A DNA stretch of 64,000 nucleotides, taken from contig NC_065888.1 of assembly GCF_905147045.1 (NCBI RefSeq), forward strand, positions 1,741,001 through 1,805,000, read 5' to 3'. Positions 36,451 through 49,290 of this stretch are shown piece after piece; within the stretch, counting starts at the first letter, position 1, and every line of letters begins with the position of its first letter. Source of the DNA: Nymphalis io. Its lineage: Eukaryota > Arthropoda > Insecta > Lepidoptera > Nymphalidae. The position numbers and the translations under genes were made by a program. Under the pieces are notes generated by a model. It worked only from the letters and a program-made list of their open reading frames with translations. It did not search any database and was not told the origin of the DNA.

Positions 36451-38756
36451 AAATAAATAATAAAAATTGTTTTAGTATCGTAGATCTGTATGAGTTGATG
36501 TTTTGCTTTGAATAATCATCAATAAGTAAATGTAATGTTGCAATCTTCAAAAAATTGTATATGAACTTATATATGGATTGCATAAACATATTCCAATACA
36601 TGCCATAGATTCTGTAAAGTTCAGTAAAAAAACTGCTTTCTTATTTAAAGTTGAAGTTATAATAAATTTTGATATTTTATTTTATTCCTATCATCAAACG
36701 AGGTCGCAGTAAAAAGGTATTTTAAGATAGAGTTAAAACATATTAATCTTTAGCAAATTTAATCTTATTCCTTTGCTTTGAAAAGAAATATCTTTAAGGT
36801 TTGGTTTGGTTTGCAATGAAATTATTTGTAAAATAAAGAAATGGTACACTATTATCGATTTTAAAAGAATTTATAGAATTTACGAAAAAAAGTTTATCAT
36901 TAGGTTTATATTAAAAAGGTCGCACAAAGAACTAAATTTTCGGATGTATTCATAATATGTTCATGACCATTTTGTGTAATTTACGTGGAACGAGATAAAT
37001 CTTGAGATTATTCTCTCTTTTCTCATATAAAGCAATTTCACGAAACATATATGTTCGAAGTTTTTATATTAACTCGCTTTGAAATTCAAATTAACAAATT
37101 AAAAATGTCTTAAGGTAAAAAATTAATATTAAATTTTCTAATAAAAATTCCTATTCCAAAATTGCCCTGCGTAAAGATTATTTTTCGGCTGTCCGACCGC
37201 GTCTATAGAGTACGAGGGTGAGTTTTGGGGCGTATGAAATGGGGAAGATTCTAAATCCATATTCGATCGACAGAATCTGCACTGAGCCAACCTGACAAGC
37301 TGCCGATCTGTTTTGCATTTATATAAACAGCTCCCACCTTTAATATAAGTATCTCAGGTGACATTCACTATTTACACGAAAGGGTTCCATCTAGGCATCT
37401 AGATTCCAATGACGGTCTCATTTTATGTTTGTCTATTGTCTGTTTTTGTTTTCCTAACATTAAAATTTTATATCACGTATGTATGTGACATTATACGATC
37501 AAACATTTTTTTTTATTTGTCGTTAATAGGGTGTTAGACACTTTTTTCTAGCCGGTTATGTGGTGATGCTGACAGGCGATGGGAGGAGGGTGGGACGGAC
37601 TGGACCTTCATCAAGTGGTTGACTGGTATTAGAGCGTGCAATTGTTCCGCTGCGCTACATTCCACGGCTAACACAACACATATTTCACTCACTGATTTTC
37701 TGAATTAGCTCACAATCAATGTTCAAATGTTCTATGTTTGAATGTTATATCTAATAGAAGGTGGCCGTATACGTACATACCTATTTGAAAGTATTTCATT
37801 ATAATCTCATTTTAGGTTTACTGAATATTAAATAATATAAAAATAAATATTGCTACCGCTCAACATCAAAGAATGAAAAGTGTTTGTATAAGAGGTGTAA
37901 TTACAAAATCCCTCGTGTACCAAATTTCCCAATGTTTTCGCGTAGCGCGCGAGTACGTGCCGTAAAAATAATTCGACGCTCTTCTGGGATCGTTTGTTAA
38001 ACGTCACGCGTAAAACATATTATAAAGCCAATAAAACGTGTTTACAAGGGTGAGTTGAGCTCGCCGTCCGCGCCGCGCGTCCTCGGGGCGTTGCGTTGCC
38101 GCGTGTATTCGTAAACATTTTAGCGCTGCAATAAATTTAACATTATCCTATTCACGAGACATTCTGTTTTCTTCCGTCCGGGGATCAGTTGGTTAGCTCT
38201 TCTAATCTCAGTCGACTTGGATTGTCTGTTCTTTGGTTACAGGAATTATACAATTATTCGTTTTATTATTAATGACTGAGGATTATAAAAAATAGAAACC
38301 AATATAATATCTTACAAATGTTATAAATATGATTTAATTTTAAGTCGATTCTGTTATGGAATAGAATTTTTATATATGTTAGAGAAAATTGACAATTCGT
38401 AAAGCATGTATGAACTAGTGTTCGTACAAAAGTCCAAACTAGTTTATAAGTTATACGTAAAAATAAAATAAAATAGTAGATATTATGTGTGACAGAAAAA
38501 AGGAAATTCATGTATGGTTCACCAAAACAGCTTTTGTCGGCAAACTTGACAGGATTGTATTGTGTGTACTCTGGAGCACAGATGTTCCAGTTATTAACTT
38601 CTGCGAAGATGTTTCAGCTTTGACACTTATTGTTACGAACATATAAAATCGAATTGTTAATAGATTACATTTTATAATAATATAATGCTATTTTTATTAC
38701 ATGCTATTGCTTAAGACTTCTAATAAGTGAAATCAATGTTTTTAAAATTACAGTAA
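36451..38756. other. Non-coding stretch with three islands
   Basis: GC-richer parts at about 37180-37330 (cgaccgcgtctatagagtac), 37535-37675 (gacaggcgatgggaggaggg) and 37935-38110 (cgcgtagcgcgcgagtacg, tcgccgtccgcgccgcgcg). Otherwise AT-rich with no gene recognised. Confidence 0.45.
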
Positions 38757-38970
38757 TACCGTTTCAGTGTCTAACTCCTGAACAAAGACCTCGTCTCCTG
38801 TTGAGGAGTAGGCATGTAGCTGTCCTAAAACATTACTCTACTGTGGATAGTTGGTTCTATATACCCGAATATAATTGAACACATGCTAGTAAATAGTTTT
38901 TCTTTTTTGCCGAACACGAATTACTTATAAATACAAATTAAACACATAAAAATCAGTGTTGCTTGTTTGC
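38757..38970 (-). mobile_element. Decayed family A SINE
   Basis: actcctgaacaaagacctcg, cctgttgaggagtagg, acgaattacttataaatac and attaaacacataaaaatcag match the minus-strand order of family A with heavy divergence. Confidence 0.6.
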
Positions 38971-38989
38971 TTACTGTTGCTTGTTAGTT

Positions 38990-39140
38990 GACTTGTTTCC
39001 ACAACGCTACTCTACTGTGGGTAGGTAGATCAAAATGAATTTGACCACGATGTGTTCCTTTACGGTTGAACGAGAAATCAATCATTTGTAAATACAAATT
39101 AAGCACATTTAAAACTCAATGTTTATCAAAATTCGAAGTG
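38990..39140 (-). mobile_element. Decayed family A SINE, second tandem fragment
   Basis: ccacaacgctactctactg repeats the text of the fragment just upstream, followed by gatgtgttcctttacggttg and aaatacaaattaagcacatt. This is either a nested or an internally duplicated SINE. Confidence 0.55.
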
Positions 39141-39164
39141 ACGGTCTTCACTTAAGATCTACTC

Positions 39165-39233
39165 GAGCTGACGATGAGATAGCCCATTAAATGTATCTCG
39201 AGGACATTCATTTGGCTACTTCATCGTCAGCTC
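39165..39233. repeat. Inverted repeat, 20-base arms
   Basis: gagctgacgatgagatagcc at 39165-39184 pairs with ggctacttcatcgtcagctc at 39214-39233 with two mismatches. Weaker complementarity extends outward (aagatct/aagatt). The loop is 29 bases. Confidence 0.8.
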
Positions 39234-39899
39234 AAGATTTATAAAATATATTTCAATTTTATTTTCATCAAGTCATTCATATATAAAAGTAAACTATTTT
39301 ACTGGATCATTATAAACTTATTGCTTTTAAACTGTTTTTTTTATTTAAAATAAATACGATGTTATCTTGAAGTAGGTTATTAAGCAGTATAGATGCAGTC
39401 AATACTACGGCTACCTACTTACACAATACATTAATCAGAACGAGTCTACACTGCAATGCCCTTTTGCAACGCTGATCCACTTTTCTACGGATGCGAGATT
39501 AAAGGGGAGAGTAACAAAATGAGAAATGGAACGATTTCAGGACGCATTGTTGGACGGCAGGCCGTTGTCGGATTTATGACAAAGAACAGCCGGCTGATTG
39601 AATCAGACCAGTTCTTTAGTTTGTTATATTCATGTTACAGTCGGCATCTATAAGTCTTATTGTTACTGCTTTGTTGTCTTTTTGTGTAATTTATTCATCT
39701 ACTAGGATATCTATGGAATAACTATCGGTACAGTGGGATATTGAAACTTAGATAAGACAAAAGATTTAGATGTTTAGAATTTGAAGATGAATATCGAAGG
39801 TTTATTTATTTTTGTAAAAAGTATGCATGTCATTTTTTTTATCTTAAGAAGAGTTTGCAAATTATTAAACCAATGCAGCAAGCATTATATGTTTGTGGT
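39234..39899. other. Non-coding stretch with one GC-richer island
   Basis: About 39455-39620 (gcaacgctgatccac, aggacgcattgttggacgg, aacagccggctgattg) is GC-richer. A 65-codon frame there has no recognisable family resemblance. Confidence 0.4.
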
Positions 39900-40020
39900 T
39901 ACATGTGGCAGAGGTTAAACAAAAATAAATTATAAAAAAGACCAGTGGTGCTTGGCAGAAATTGAATAAGCAATCTTCGGTTAAAAACCACGTATTCTAT
40001 ACACAGTGTGCCATCATGAC
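39900..40020 (-). mobile_element. Decayed family A SINE fragment
   Basis: acatgtggcagaggtt, accagtggtgcttggc, aagcaatcttcggttaaaaa and cgtattctatacacagtgtg keep the family order up to the A-box, with a deletion of the middle. Confidence 0.6.
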
Positions 40021-40929
40021 TTTTTGGCTTTTATTACTTAAAGGAGAATATAATATTTTATACAAGATAGAATATTTGATATAATTTTATAATTTTTGAT
40101 AATAATAAAGATATAATTTTTGATAATATAGTTTGGCTTTCTATATGTAATAATTGTAAGTAATGGTTTATTTATTGCAGTGGCAATGAAATCTTTTCAC
40201 TAGGAATCCCCGCTTTCGCAGAAAGCTTGTACTGGATATTTAGTTTTAGCTTTTTGTGTGGTTTTGTTCTGGTACATGCTTCTATCGTCTTAAAGAAAAC
40301 ATAATCCGCTTTTAGTCCATATTCCTAGTTTCAGTACAAGTAGTAAATTTCGTGGAAATTATATATGAATACTTTCAAATTTTCTTTTTTAACTTTAATT
40401 AAATATAAAATTTAAACCCACACCAATTCCGTTTTATATTTACAAAGATTGCAAATATCTATGTTAAATGTTAAATAAATTATTTAATTCAATCAAATAG
40501 TTATTGGATACGTTAAAAAATATTCTATCACTAATCAGTATATTAACTCCCTAAGTAATTGTATAAATTTCTAAGCGACACGCAGCAAAACCACCTAGAA
40601 ATTTGTATATTATTCAGAAAACGTCGTAATTATATAAAGGTCAAAGTTTTAGTAAATGGGTATTCAGTACAGGGGTGATATTAACAATTTAAATATTCTT
40701 AATGTCTCCAAGTTGTCGCTACGGGGCGATAGAGGGCCGAGGCGGGAAGCGGTAACCGACTTCCACTACATCAATCACTCGCGGATGCTGCGCCTGAACA
40801 TTTCTAATTATTCGGTCGCTTTCAACCTTTTCAATGGTACATATTTTCATTTTTCATAGTACGTGGGATATTATTCTTAGGAAAAAATATATATATCAAT
40901 ACCAAAAAATAGTAACTCAACTTCCTCAT
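40021..40929. other. AT-rich non-coding stretch
   Basis: A GC-rich patch at about 40705-40805 (tcgctacggggcgatagagg, cactcgcggatgctgcgcc) lies in AT-rich DNA. A 67-codon frame across it shows no domain. Confidence 0.4.
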
Positions 40930-41165
40930 TAGTGGTGGGTGTTTGTCGAAGTTCAGGTATCACCTGAAAAATTAAGTCTTCTTCTCTCCTCTCTTTTGGA
41001 AGAAAAGGTTTAGAGAATATCCCAATGCGTGTTGGTGGAAACTGTGGCAGATTTTCACCTGATACACGTATGTTGCTTCAGGATGTTTACCTTCTCCGCC
41101 GAGCTTGAGTTGAATTAAAAACACAAATTAAGCAAATGAAATGGTGGTTGAATCCTTTTATATCT
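40930..41165 (-). mobile_element. Decayed family A SINE
   Basis: ctctcctctcttttggaag, aatgcgtgttggtggaaac, tgtggcagattttcac, atgtttaccttctccgccg and acacaaattaagcaaatg in the minus-strand order. The tRNA-like head is lost after gtggttgaatcc. Confidence 0.7.
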
Positions 41166-42939
41166 AATGGTGATTTCGAGATTTTTTATTGTACGACTTT
41201 ACTTATAAACTTTGTTTGTCGGGTGCTTAGCTAAACAATGCTGTGTCTTTTTCTTTCCAATGCTAAATCAATAATTATAGAAAAGGTGAAATCAGTGTTT
41301 AACTAAACAGCCGTTAGTAACGTTTATAAAGCCGTAAGTTGTTAATATTTGATTATTATTTTTATAAAAACATAAACAGTCACCACTTCACTACGTAAAA
41401 ATATATTCAGAGTAGATTTAAAATAAATGTATAGTTTAATTAATGTTAATTTTAAAAATATCTTCCGCAAAACTAATAAGACCTCAGATTGAATCAGTTC
41501 ATATAATGTTATATACGTATTATTATATTATGTACATGCTTTACAATGGATACGGAATGAATTCATGTATCGCAATGTTTACGCGGTTACGTAGATTTGT
41601 CCAAAGGATTTTACGAATTCCGTTTCTGGGCCCGCCTTGAACACGCCGCTTAATTTGCATACGTATAAGATGTTCACGAGGAATGTAATATTAAAATACG
41701 TATGCCTCTACTGTTGGCAACTGAGTTCATTATACGTCAAGTTGTGAGGTAATGTAATAGCTTTCAGCGATAAACTTGCTTTAGTATATAAACATAATTT
41801 GTTAAAGATAGCTTCATATGTTATATATTAAAGTCAATTTGCAGGCGTTCTGCATATTTTGCCTGAATTATGTTTGCTCACAAATGTTGTTCCGCAGAGA
41901 AAGGGCTTGTCTCAAGAGGCGCTTGAGCTCTACGAGGGCCCTTCGTAAGGTGACAAGCCCCGTCTAATCTCTGTAGCTTAAAGACTTCCCATCAATGTAT
42001 TTGAAATATAGTGCGCTTTAAACGTTGAATATTATTTTTTAATGATCATGATAATGCTCAGTATAAAATGCTTGCTGAAAACAGCTGTATTGCCATTGTC
42101 CTACCTTAGTTATGTACTACTGTAAACGGTTATTTTTTACCTTATTTTACTCAATACGCATTCAATTATATCTATTTCCTATTATGTTCAATAATAAATA
42201 TATGAATATGTCGAATCTTACAAATTATCTCGTGAAGTAAAACAACGTAAGGAAATCTGCGTATGTGATGAACACTTGTATATGTGTAACTATTAACCCA
42301 CACTGGAGCGAAAAACACTAAGCCTTCTCTTTATGAGGAGAAAACTATAAGGTTGTTTAAAACTATCAAAAAGTTACTAACTGAAATAACTTAAATTATT
42401 TTAGTAGTATATCAACCGTAAATGGTCATCATATTATTATTATCAGTTATTTCGGTTTTAATTACTTTTTTGGGGGGAACGATACACGGTACTATTCCAC
42501 ACATCATGACGTCATAATCGCATCGGCGATGACGACAATTTCGACATCAATTGCTCGATAAAAACGTTAATGAAGCTGGAATAGGCAACAATAATAATAA
42601 TTTTAATTATAGCTGTCACAAAGTTGATTACAATGAGACGTCTAGGTATGTTTATTATACATGAGGTATAAATAGGAATGTGTCGGTGTTCGTTGATTTG
42701 GAAATGTAACAAACATTTTATGCGTAACATTTTCTTATATTAAAGGAATAAGCGCTGCCAACACGTCTGAGACACAATGTACGTGTTTACAAGGAATCAA
42801 AGAGAACGATCTTTGCTTTTTTGGGCTTGCCACACATATATTATTTTACATGATAAATTCTTTTATACCACTGTTTTTTTCAACAGACCCTATAATATGA
42901 CTCACGTAGAAGATACGATCTAACTAAAGGTGACATTTC
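41166..42939. other. Non-coding stretch
   Basis: GC-richer patches at about 41560-41650, 41895-41965 (an inverted gggcttgtc/gacaagccc pair flanks ctcaagaggcgcttgag) and 42480-42560. The last includes a perfect 10-bp palindrome atgacgtcat at 42506-42515, the consensus CREB/ATF core. A small family A-like trace lies at 42300-42350. Confidence 0.4.
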
Positions 42940-43270
42940 TGTGTCGTGTATAACTCATACGACGGCAGATCATAAGGTCTCAGGTGTGAATGCTGGGTTG
43001 GCAATCAACATTCAGTATCAACCCGGAATTAAGAAATTGGAAGTATTTGTATTGGCACCCATGTCTCGCAAAACTCATAAAGCCGTTGGTCCTATGTCTC
43101 TCTCCGACTATGTCAGATTGACGGCCTATCGGAGTACGTGAGTGAGGGAATTGATAATGCGTCTGTGTTTGGTCACCAACGTTTATTGTTATTTTATAAA
43201 TTGTCCGGCTTAATAGGCTAGTTTGATTAGGATTCCAGCTATTCATCGCCGGTCGTTCGTGGGCGATATA
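42940..43270 (+). mobile_element. Family C-related SINE, diverged
   Basis: ataaggtctcaggtgtgaatg, gggttggcaatcaacattcag, aattggaagtatttgtattgg, taaagccgttggtcctatg and gagtgagggaattgata give the family C order with a different head, perhaps a related subfamily. Overlapping frames of 66 and 100 codons on opposite strands are side effects. Confidence 0.7.
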
Positions 43271-43606
43271 AAAGCTTAACATTTAAAATATTTACGAAAC
43301 GTTTTAATTCTTGTAATTACTGTACGTAATTATAAGAATTAGCATATGTTACATATACAATTCTAGCTTATATTTACTATCAGAATATATTACAGAAAAA
43401 TGACGAATGTTATACGTAAGTCCATATCCAATATTTTATAATAATATAAACAAATGAACGTCAATTCTCGATGCCCACATGTTAACCATAGAAGGTAATA
43501 TGGACAATTGGTAGCTGTACGTTAAAATAATTTGTAAAATTACGTGTTTCATTGTCTCAAATCTTTAAAAAATAACTTTTTAACACATTACAGACAAACA
43601 ACAGTT

Positions 43607-43900
43607 TTACTGGTGGTAGGGCTTTGTGCAAGCTCGCCTGGATAGGTGCCACCCATTCATCGGATATTCTACCGCAAAACAGCAGTATTTGGTATTATTG
43701 TGTTCCGGTTTGAAGGGTGAGTGTACCAGTGTAATTTCAGGAACAAGGGACATAACATCTTAGTTCCCATGGTTGGTGGTGCATTGACGATGTAAGCGAT
43801 GGTTAGGTTAGAAATGCTTACAATGCCAATGTCTATGGGCGCTGGTGATCACTTACCATCAACTGGCCCATATGCTCGTCCACCTACCTACACGATATAA
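43607..43900 (+). mobile_element. 290-bp dispersed repeat (family B), full length
   Basis: From tactggtggtagggctttgtg to gctcgtccacctacctacacg. Moderately diverged and without a poly(A) tail. Confidence 0.92.
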
Positions 43901-46554
43901 TCTTAAAAATAACATCGAAGTTACTAAATACAAGAGGTCGATCTATCCACCAGACTAGATATTAGATTATTAACTTTTTATTAAAAAATAAAACTTACTT
44001 ACCTAAGTTAACTTATAAACTTAATTTTAGACGGTTTTACGCTACGTGCTCATAATATCATCATGGTTATTTCTTGACTCAATTTATAATTTGAACATAA
44101 ATGTTAAGCAACAAAAACTCGCAATTTTATTTAAATATAAATATTATTTAAATTATTCTTTTAAAGTATGTCTCGAATCGCTTCAAGAGCTTTCTTTTGA
44201 TTTTATAAAATAATTGGTTATTTGATTAATATTCAGTATAATTTCTCGTCATAGAGAAGAATTTCAGAAATGAAATAAATGTTATGTTTAGATTATAATC
44301 ATTCTTACTTTATTGTTAAACAGTTGTCAATAATAACCGTACGCAGTTTTAACTCAATGAGATGCTTGACATAACATTTTTATACCATACGGGACAAATA
44401 CCATACGAAAAACATTATTTTTTTGTATATCGAAATGTTTGCTTACAAGTAATAAGTAAAATTCCTATTATATTATTCTCTCCAGCTAAGCGCAAAGCTT
44501 CTATAGTGTGGGTACGACAAGTGGTCAGAATCGAACCTGCGTCTTTCTCATCGCTAGTCGTCTTTATATCGTTAAGCTATTGTCGCTAAAGTTTCAATAT
44601 TAGTAATATTAATAATTTCTATATAGAAAGGTGTTAGTATATAGACTAGCAGTATCTGTATTCACGCGCGCTGCGAGTAGACGTTATGAATACATATAGC
44701 ATGTCGCTAGTATTATCTGCGTGTTCGGTAATGTATTCAAATATGTATCATGCCCCATCCGCACCATGTTGCCGTTGTTATTTTATTTCATACGCGTGAC
44801 GCTACGCCAGCTTTATTTTTTCACGATACAAAAGTACCGTATCGTTAACAATAAATTCTAGAAGCTCCATTAAATGCAACAATTTTTGGTACAGTTTATT
44901 AAATGTAGTAAACTCGTGTAGTTTTTTAAATAATTGTTTTTGTCGTTGTTTTTTTTATTAATGTCTAAGTCATATAATGATATAGTTACGTAGATGCGCT
45001 AGCGCACATACTTTTAGAAAAATAACTTTTGTGTCTTTGTTTCAATGTATATTGATCACCTCTGTGTAAGGAATACAAATGTATCAGAAGCCACGTTCGA
45101 GCTTCTTCCAGTCCCGTCTTTTGCATTGACATCTGGATTTAAACTTCATCCATACAATACGAGTTGCATTTGAAACGCCATGTGCCTTGTGACTCGAGTG
45201 CAAAATGTTCAACCAACTAAATATTTCGGGATCGGCATGGCTTAATTCGTAATACAATTGGCAATTTTTTTATTGAAATAAAAGTGAAATGCGAGATACC
45301 ATTTTATATCTTCTTTATGAAAGAGCGTCCAGTTAACATTGTACGAGGAATGAGAGCCCGCGGCAGCTAACTAGCAGGTGCACGTTGGTAAAGAAAAATG
45401 AAATAACGCAAAAAGGAGAAGTCGCAATGGGGGAAGGAGGGGGGGCAAACCGTCGGGTGGTTCTTTCGTGGAAAAGCCAGTTCCTTTAGTAGAAACAGAT
45501 AACGATCCATTCCCGACGACAGACGTACACGTAATACGTATACCTACTCACTAAGCATTTATCTACATACATACAGAAGTAACAAAGTCGTCCATCAAAG
45601 GTATCCTAATATAACATATTTTCATATCCAGAGGGATGATATTATTTAAACGTAATAGCCAATGTGTTAGGGATTTATGTACAAAGATTGAGTAACGGTT
45701 TAATTCTCAGAATACAGTTTCCAATATGAAATATTTTTTCATATAACATTTTATTCAATCACTATGCAATTTTGACATTATCAATAGTTCTTAATTAAAA
45801 AAAAACATAATATATAAAAATTTGTTACTTTGATGATTGATTGAATGTTATGATCAAGCGTCGGAAATCATATTGAATAAATATTAAGAAAATCTTTTTG
45901 GAAATTGGCGTTTAGGGTGCTGACCCTACTATTTTTTTTATTTAAATTAAAATCGTAGTAAAGTCTTAAAACCGCTTTCGTGTAGTTAAAACCGGAAACG
46001 TAGATACGGAACTGATGTTCCATGTTAAATTTCCAACCTGTACCTAATATTCAAAACATATTATTATAATGATAATAAACAATAAAAGATAATTAACAAA
46101 TAAACAAAAACATGACAAAAACATTAAAAACCTAAATAATCACATAACATATAAAAACTTTTTTAATAAATATATCCAACATTGCAATTAAACAATAAAT
46201 CAATCGAAATCAATTGATTGCCTTGTAAAGCAGCAGTGAACCAATAAAAAATAATTAGGTTAAAAAACTAACAAAGTAACGAGTCGTTTGAGCGTCAATT
46301 TAAGTGGCTCTCTGTCAACAAACTTACCCTCCTAGTAATTATGAGGCAGCGGTAGCAACGCCGCAGTCAATATTTGTATCTGAGTCGTAATGATTGTGCA
46401 CCGAGGGCGGCGCCCAGGTATGTGTAGTCGGATTGAGGGTGCGTGACATAGTGCTGTACAATCAATTACTATAGAAAAACATGATTGAAAAATTATTGCA
46501 TTTCATTGTAAACCTTTGAGAATAAATTATGTATACATACTTTATTTTTTGATA
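43901..46554. other. Non-coding stretch
   Basis: GC-richer patches at about 44660-44830, 45090-45240, 45350-45500 (gagagcccgcggcagc, gggggaaggagggggggc) and 46320-46450 (caccgagggcggcgcccag). A tRNA-like SINE fragment lies near 44482-44590. No gene recognised. Confidence 0.45.
44482..44590 (-). mobile_element. tRNA-like SINE head fragment
   Basis: On the minus strand there is an A-box-like tagcttaacgatataaag and a B-box gcaggttcgattctgacc, followed by acttgtcgtacccacactat. The spacing fits a tRNA-derived promoter, but no cloverleaf can be drawn, so this is a SINE relic rather than a tRNA gene. Confidence 0.55.
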
Positions 46555-46567
46555 TAATTTATATTTA

Positions 46568-46874
46568 CCGTAACCGTAACAGCCTGTGAATGTCCCACTG
46601 CTGGGCTAAAGGCCTCCTCTCCTCTTTTTGAGAAGAAGGTTTGGAGCTTATTCCACCACGCTGCTCCAATGCGGGTAGGTAGAATTCACATGTGGCAGAA
46701 CTTCAGTGAAATTAGACACATGCAGGTTTCCTCACGATGTTTTCCTTCACCGTAAAGCACGAGATGAATTATAATCACAAATTAAGCACATGAAAATTCA
46801 GTGGTGCTTGCCCGGGTTTGAACCCACGATCATCGGTTAAGATTCACGCGTTCTTACCACAGGGCCATCTCGGC
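46568..46874 (-). mobile_element. tRNA-derived SINE (family A), full length
   Basis: Near-identical in body to the copies at 13448 and 56460. The B-box complement gggtttgaaccc is intact, and the A-box has one change (cacagggcca). A 13-bp flanking repeat with one mismatch (taatttatattta at 46555-46567; taattaatattta at 46877-46889) is a plausible target-site duplication. Confidence 0.93.
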
Positions 46875-48469
46875 TTTAATTAATATTTAATTACTGCTTA
46901 TAATTAATATTGATTAAGCAAAAAATAAATATAATTAAACGTAAATAAACTAATATTGTAATTTAATTGTTTGGTTTTTGGAGGTTCGTTACGTAGCTTG
47001 TAGAGAAATAGGGCAGATTGCTTTGACGCGACATTACTCTTAAAGTATCCTACGAACGAACGATTGTATAAAACCCTATCCACGCTCGTCGCGCTCGTGA
47101 CTTGCATCCATTGTACAATCATGCAATTTGTACGTCTATGTAGTGTATAACTGTGTTCAGATTTTTTAATTCGATCTTATCAGTTTATTTACCCTTTTCG
47201 AAGTAAAAAATTCTTTGAAGTAGGTGAAGTAAATGTCCCACTATTGAGCTAAAGCTTCAGCACGAAGGATAATATTTTTTAATTATATTATTATTACGAG
47301 TATGTAGCTCGTTGAATAAAAAACTGTGGTTAAAATGACACATGTTTTCAGAGGTATGGTATATGTATATACATGTTAAGACAAAATTGTCTTTTAATAT
47401 TGAAAATTAATACATTATAAATTAGTCTATAATTTATTTTTATGTTTGCGTACAAACGGCATCTTTTTTAAATTTTCATTTGTCACTCTGGTCTAATAGG
47501 GTACTGAGTCCAACAGATACAGATTTCTTGACGATGTTTTTCGCCCATGGGGTGAATTATAAACACCAATTAAGCATACAAGCTCTTGAAAGGCTAGAAG
47601 AGTAAAAATATTTAAGTCGATTCTGAGTATAATAAACGTCCTAGAATAAGCGTTCCATTTTTGAGTAAAGAAGTTTTAAAGAAAAAAGATTTCAATTCTA
47701 ATTATTGAATTTTAAGCACTTTAATTTTTAGAGGTATTTTTTCAACTACATCTATTAGTATTTGTGGGTTACTAAACTGAATTTTAAGTACTATGCACAT
47801 ATTTTCTTGCTTGATTGAGCTTAAGATAGCAATAGAGGAAGTATCAACATGTTATGAGGATAGATGTTTAAATATAAAGAAGTAAGTAATTATCGCTCAA
47901 ACTTTTGTTGAGCGCTCAGCGTGGTGCACGGCTAATAGGCGACATTACTATTCCAAGTCGGTAGGTTAGTGGTAACCCGCCTTGTGAATATGCAAAGTGG
48001 CCTACGTTAAATATTGAACTACCGTGTGCTATCAAAATGTGAGCTTAAAATTTGCCCACTTTCTTTTTGACTGAATTAAATCGCATACTTTAGCATTCGT
48101 GAAACATATTATCTGTTTTATGTATTATATTCAGTTCCTATGACTTGAGATATTACAACAAGAGCAAGTCTGTCGAAACATTATATAAAAAAATCCTCTT
48201 ATTAAAGGCGATATAGTATACAATTATTAATAGAATACACTTATATTTTGCTTTAAAATTACGGATAAAGTTTTCATTAAATTATATCACAGTCATTATT
48301 ATATGTTTAAAATTTAAAAGTCTAATTTCATTTCAAATACTTTCAATGTTATATCATATACATACATCGAAGTACATTATAAAGCTTCTATTATATATTT
48401 GACATAATTCAAAATTGAAACAGATTGAATATTATTCGATAAACTAATGAAAGCGCTCCGGCATGTCAC

Positions 48470-48730
48470 AGCAAAAATTGTAAGGCGGGGCGTCCCTTGC
48501 CATGCGGCATTGTGCCCGAAATGACACGTGAAAGGCGTCGAGAGCGCCGCGTTACTGCCTTCACAAAAGGCTTACAGATGCGCGCACCAGAAGATTTTAA
48601 TGAGGCAACGACTCTGTGTGATTTTATCGCGTGTGCCTTAATGAGAAATAACCAAGCGCATCCTCTTTGACTGCACTTGTACGCAGTTGCTATCAAAAGT
48701 GGTACAACATCTCCGTTTCACACACACGGA
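48470..48730. other. GC-rich non-coding island (candidate regulatory element)
   Basis: Contains aaggcggggcgtcccttgcc, gtgaaaggcgtcgagagcgc, agatgcgcgcaccag and gattttatcgcgtgtgcc next to the homeodomain-like core ttaatga. A 76-codon antisense frame is present but lacks domain features. It shares a 21-base near match with the island at 34685. Confidence 0.4.
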
Positions 48731-49139
48731 ACGCGCAAACTACACCCGTAATATCATCGCACGTAGGTACATTATTAACCCCTTATATTTTTACGTATCA
48801 TAAATTTCACGTTTCTATATCGCACTGAATAACGCGACACAAAACATTGTGTGCAATGTACAACGTAATTGTAGCGCGCTGGTATGTTTATGGCCGTGAG
48901 CTAGTTTGGGTATAGTGTTTTGATCCAGCAGAGTCTTTCTCTGTGTTATTGTTCCATTATTAGCGTTTATTCAAAGCGGTTTCAGTTGTAGAATCATTCC
49001 GGTTTTATAAAAGCAATAAAACAAATTATGAGGGTCTTGAAAGTTAGGGGATCCGGATATACTGGCCAATTCGCATCAATGCAAATCACGTTGTCGACTC
49101 GTCAACCCAATTACTAAGAAGTGAATTTAAATAAAGATA

Positions 49140-49290
49140 AGTATCGCCCTCGAGGAGACAATGCTAATAGGAGGTGGAGGCGTGATAATAGGCCCTGACT
49201 GGGGTTCTGCGGCGCACCGCGGTAGGTGCTTTAATTAGATCTCTCGACTTACGCCTTACGCCCGGGAGCCTCAAAACACTTGTTCAATTA
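49140..49290. other. GC-rich non-coding island (candidate regulatory element)
   Basis: gtatcgccctcgaggagac, aggaggtggaggcgtgataa, tgcggcgcaccgcggtagg, then gctttaattagatctctcg with a TAATTA-type homeodomain core. Single copy in the window and no frame. Confidence 0.35.

Noticed and set aside
36800..36825. ggtttggtttggtttgc as a SINE tail
   Set aside because: Resembles the pentamer tail of family A, but no SINE body is attached, so it is left as a simple repeat.
40656..40859. 67-codon frame through a GC-rich patch
   Set aside because: No recognisable motif and no acceptor or donor that would make it a credible exon.
48466..48696. 76-codon antisense frame in a GC-rich island
   Set aside because: The start context, composition and lack of splice-compatible neighbours do not support coding; the island looks regulatory.
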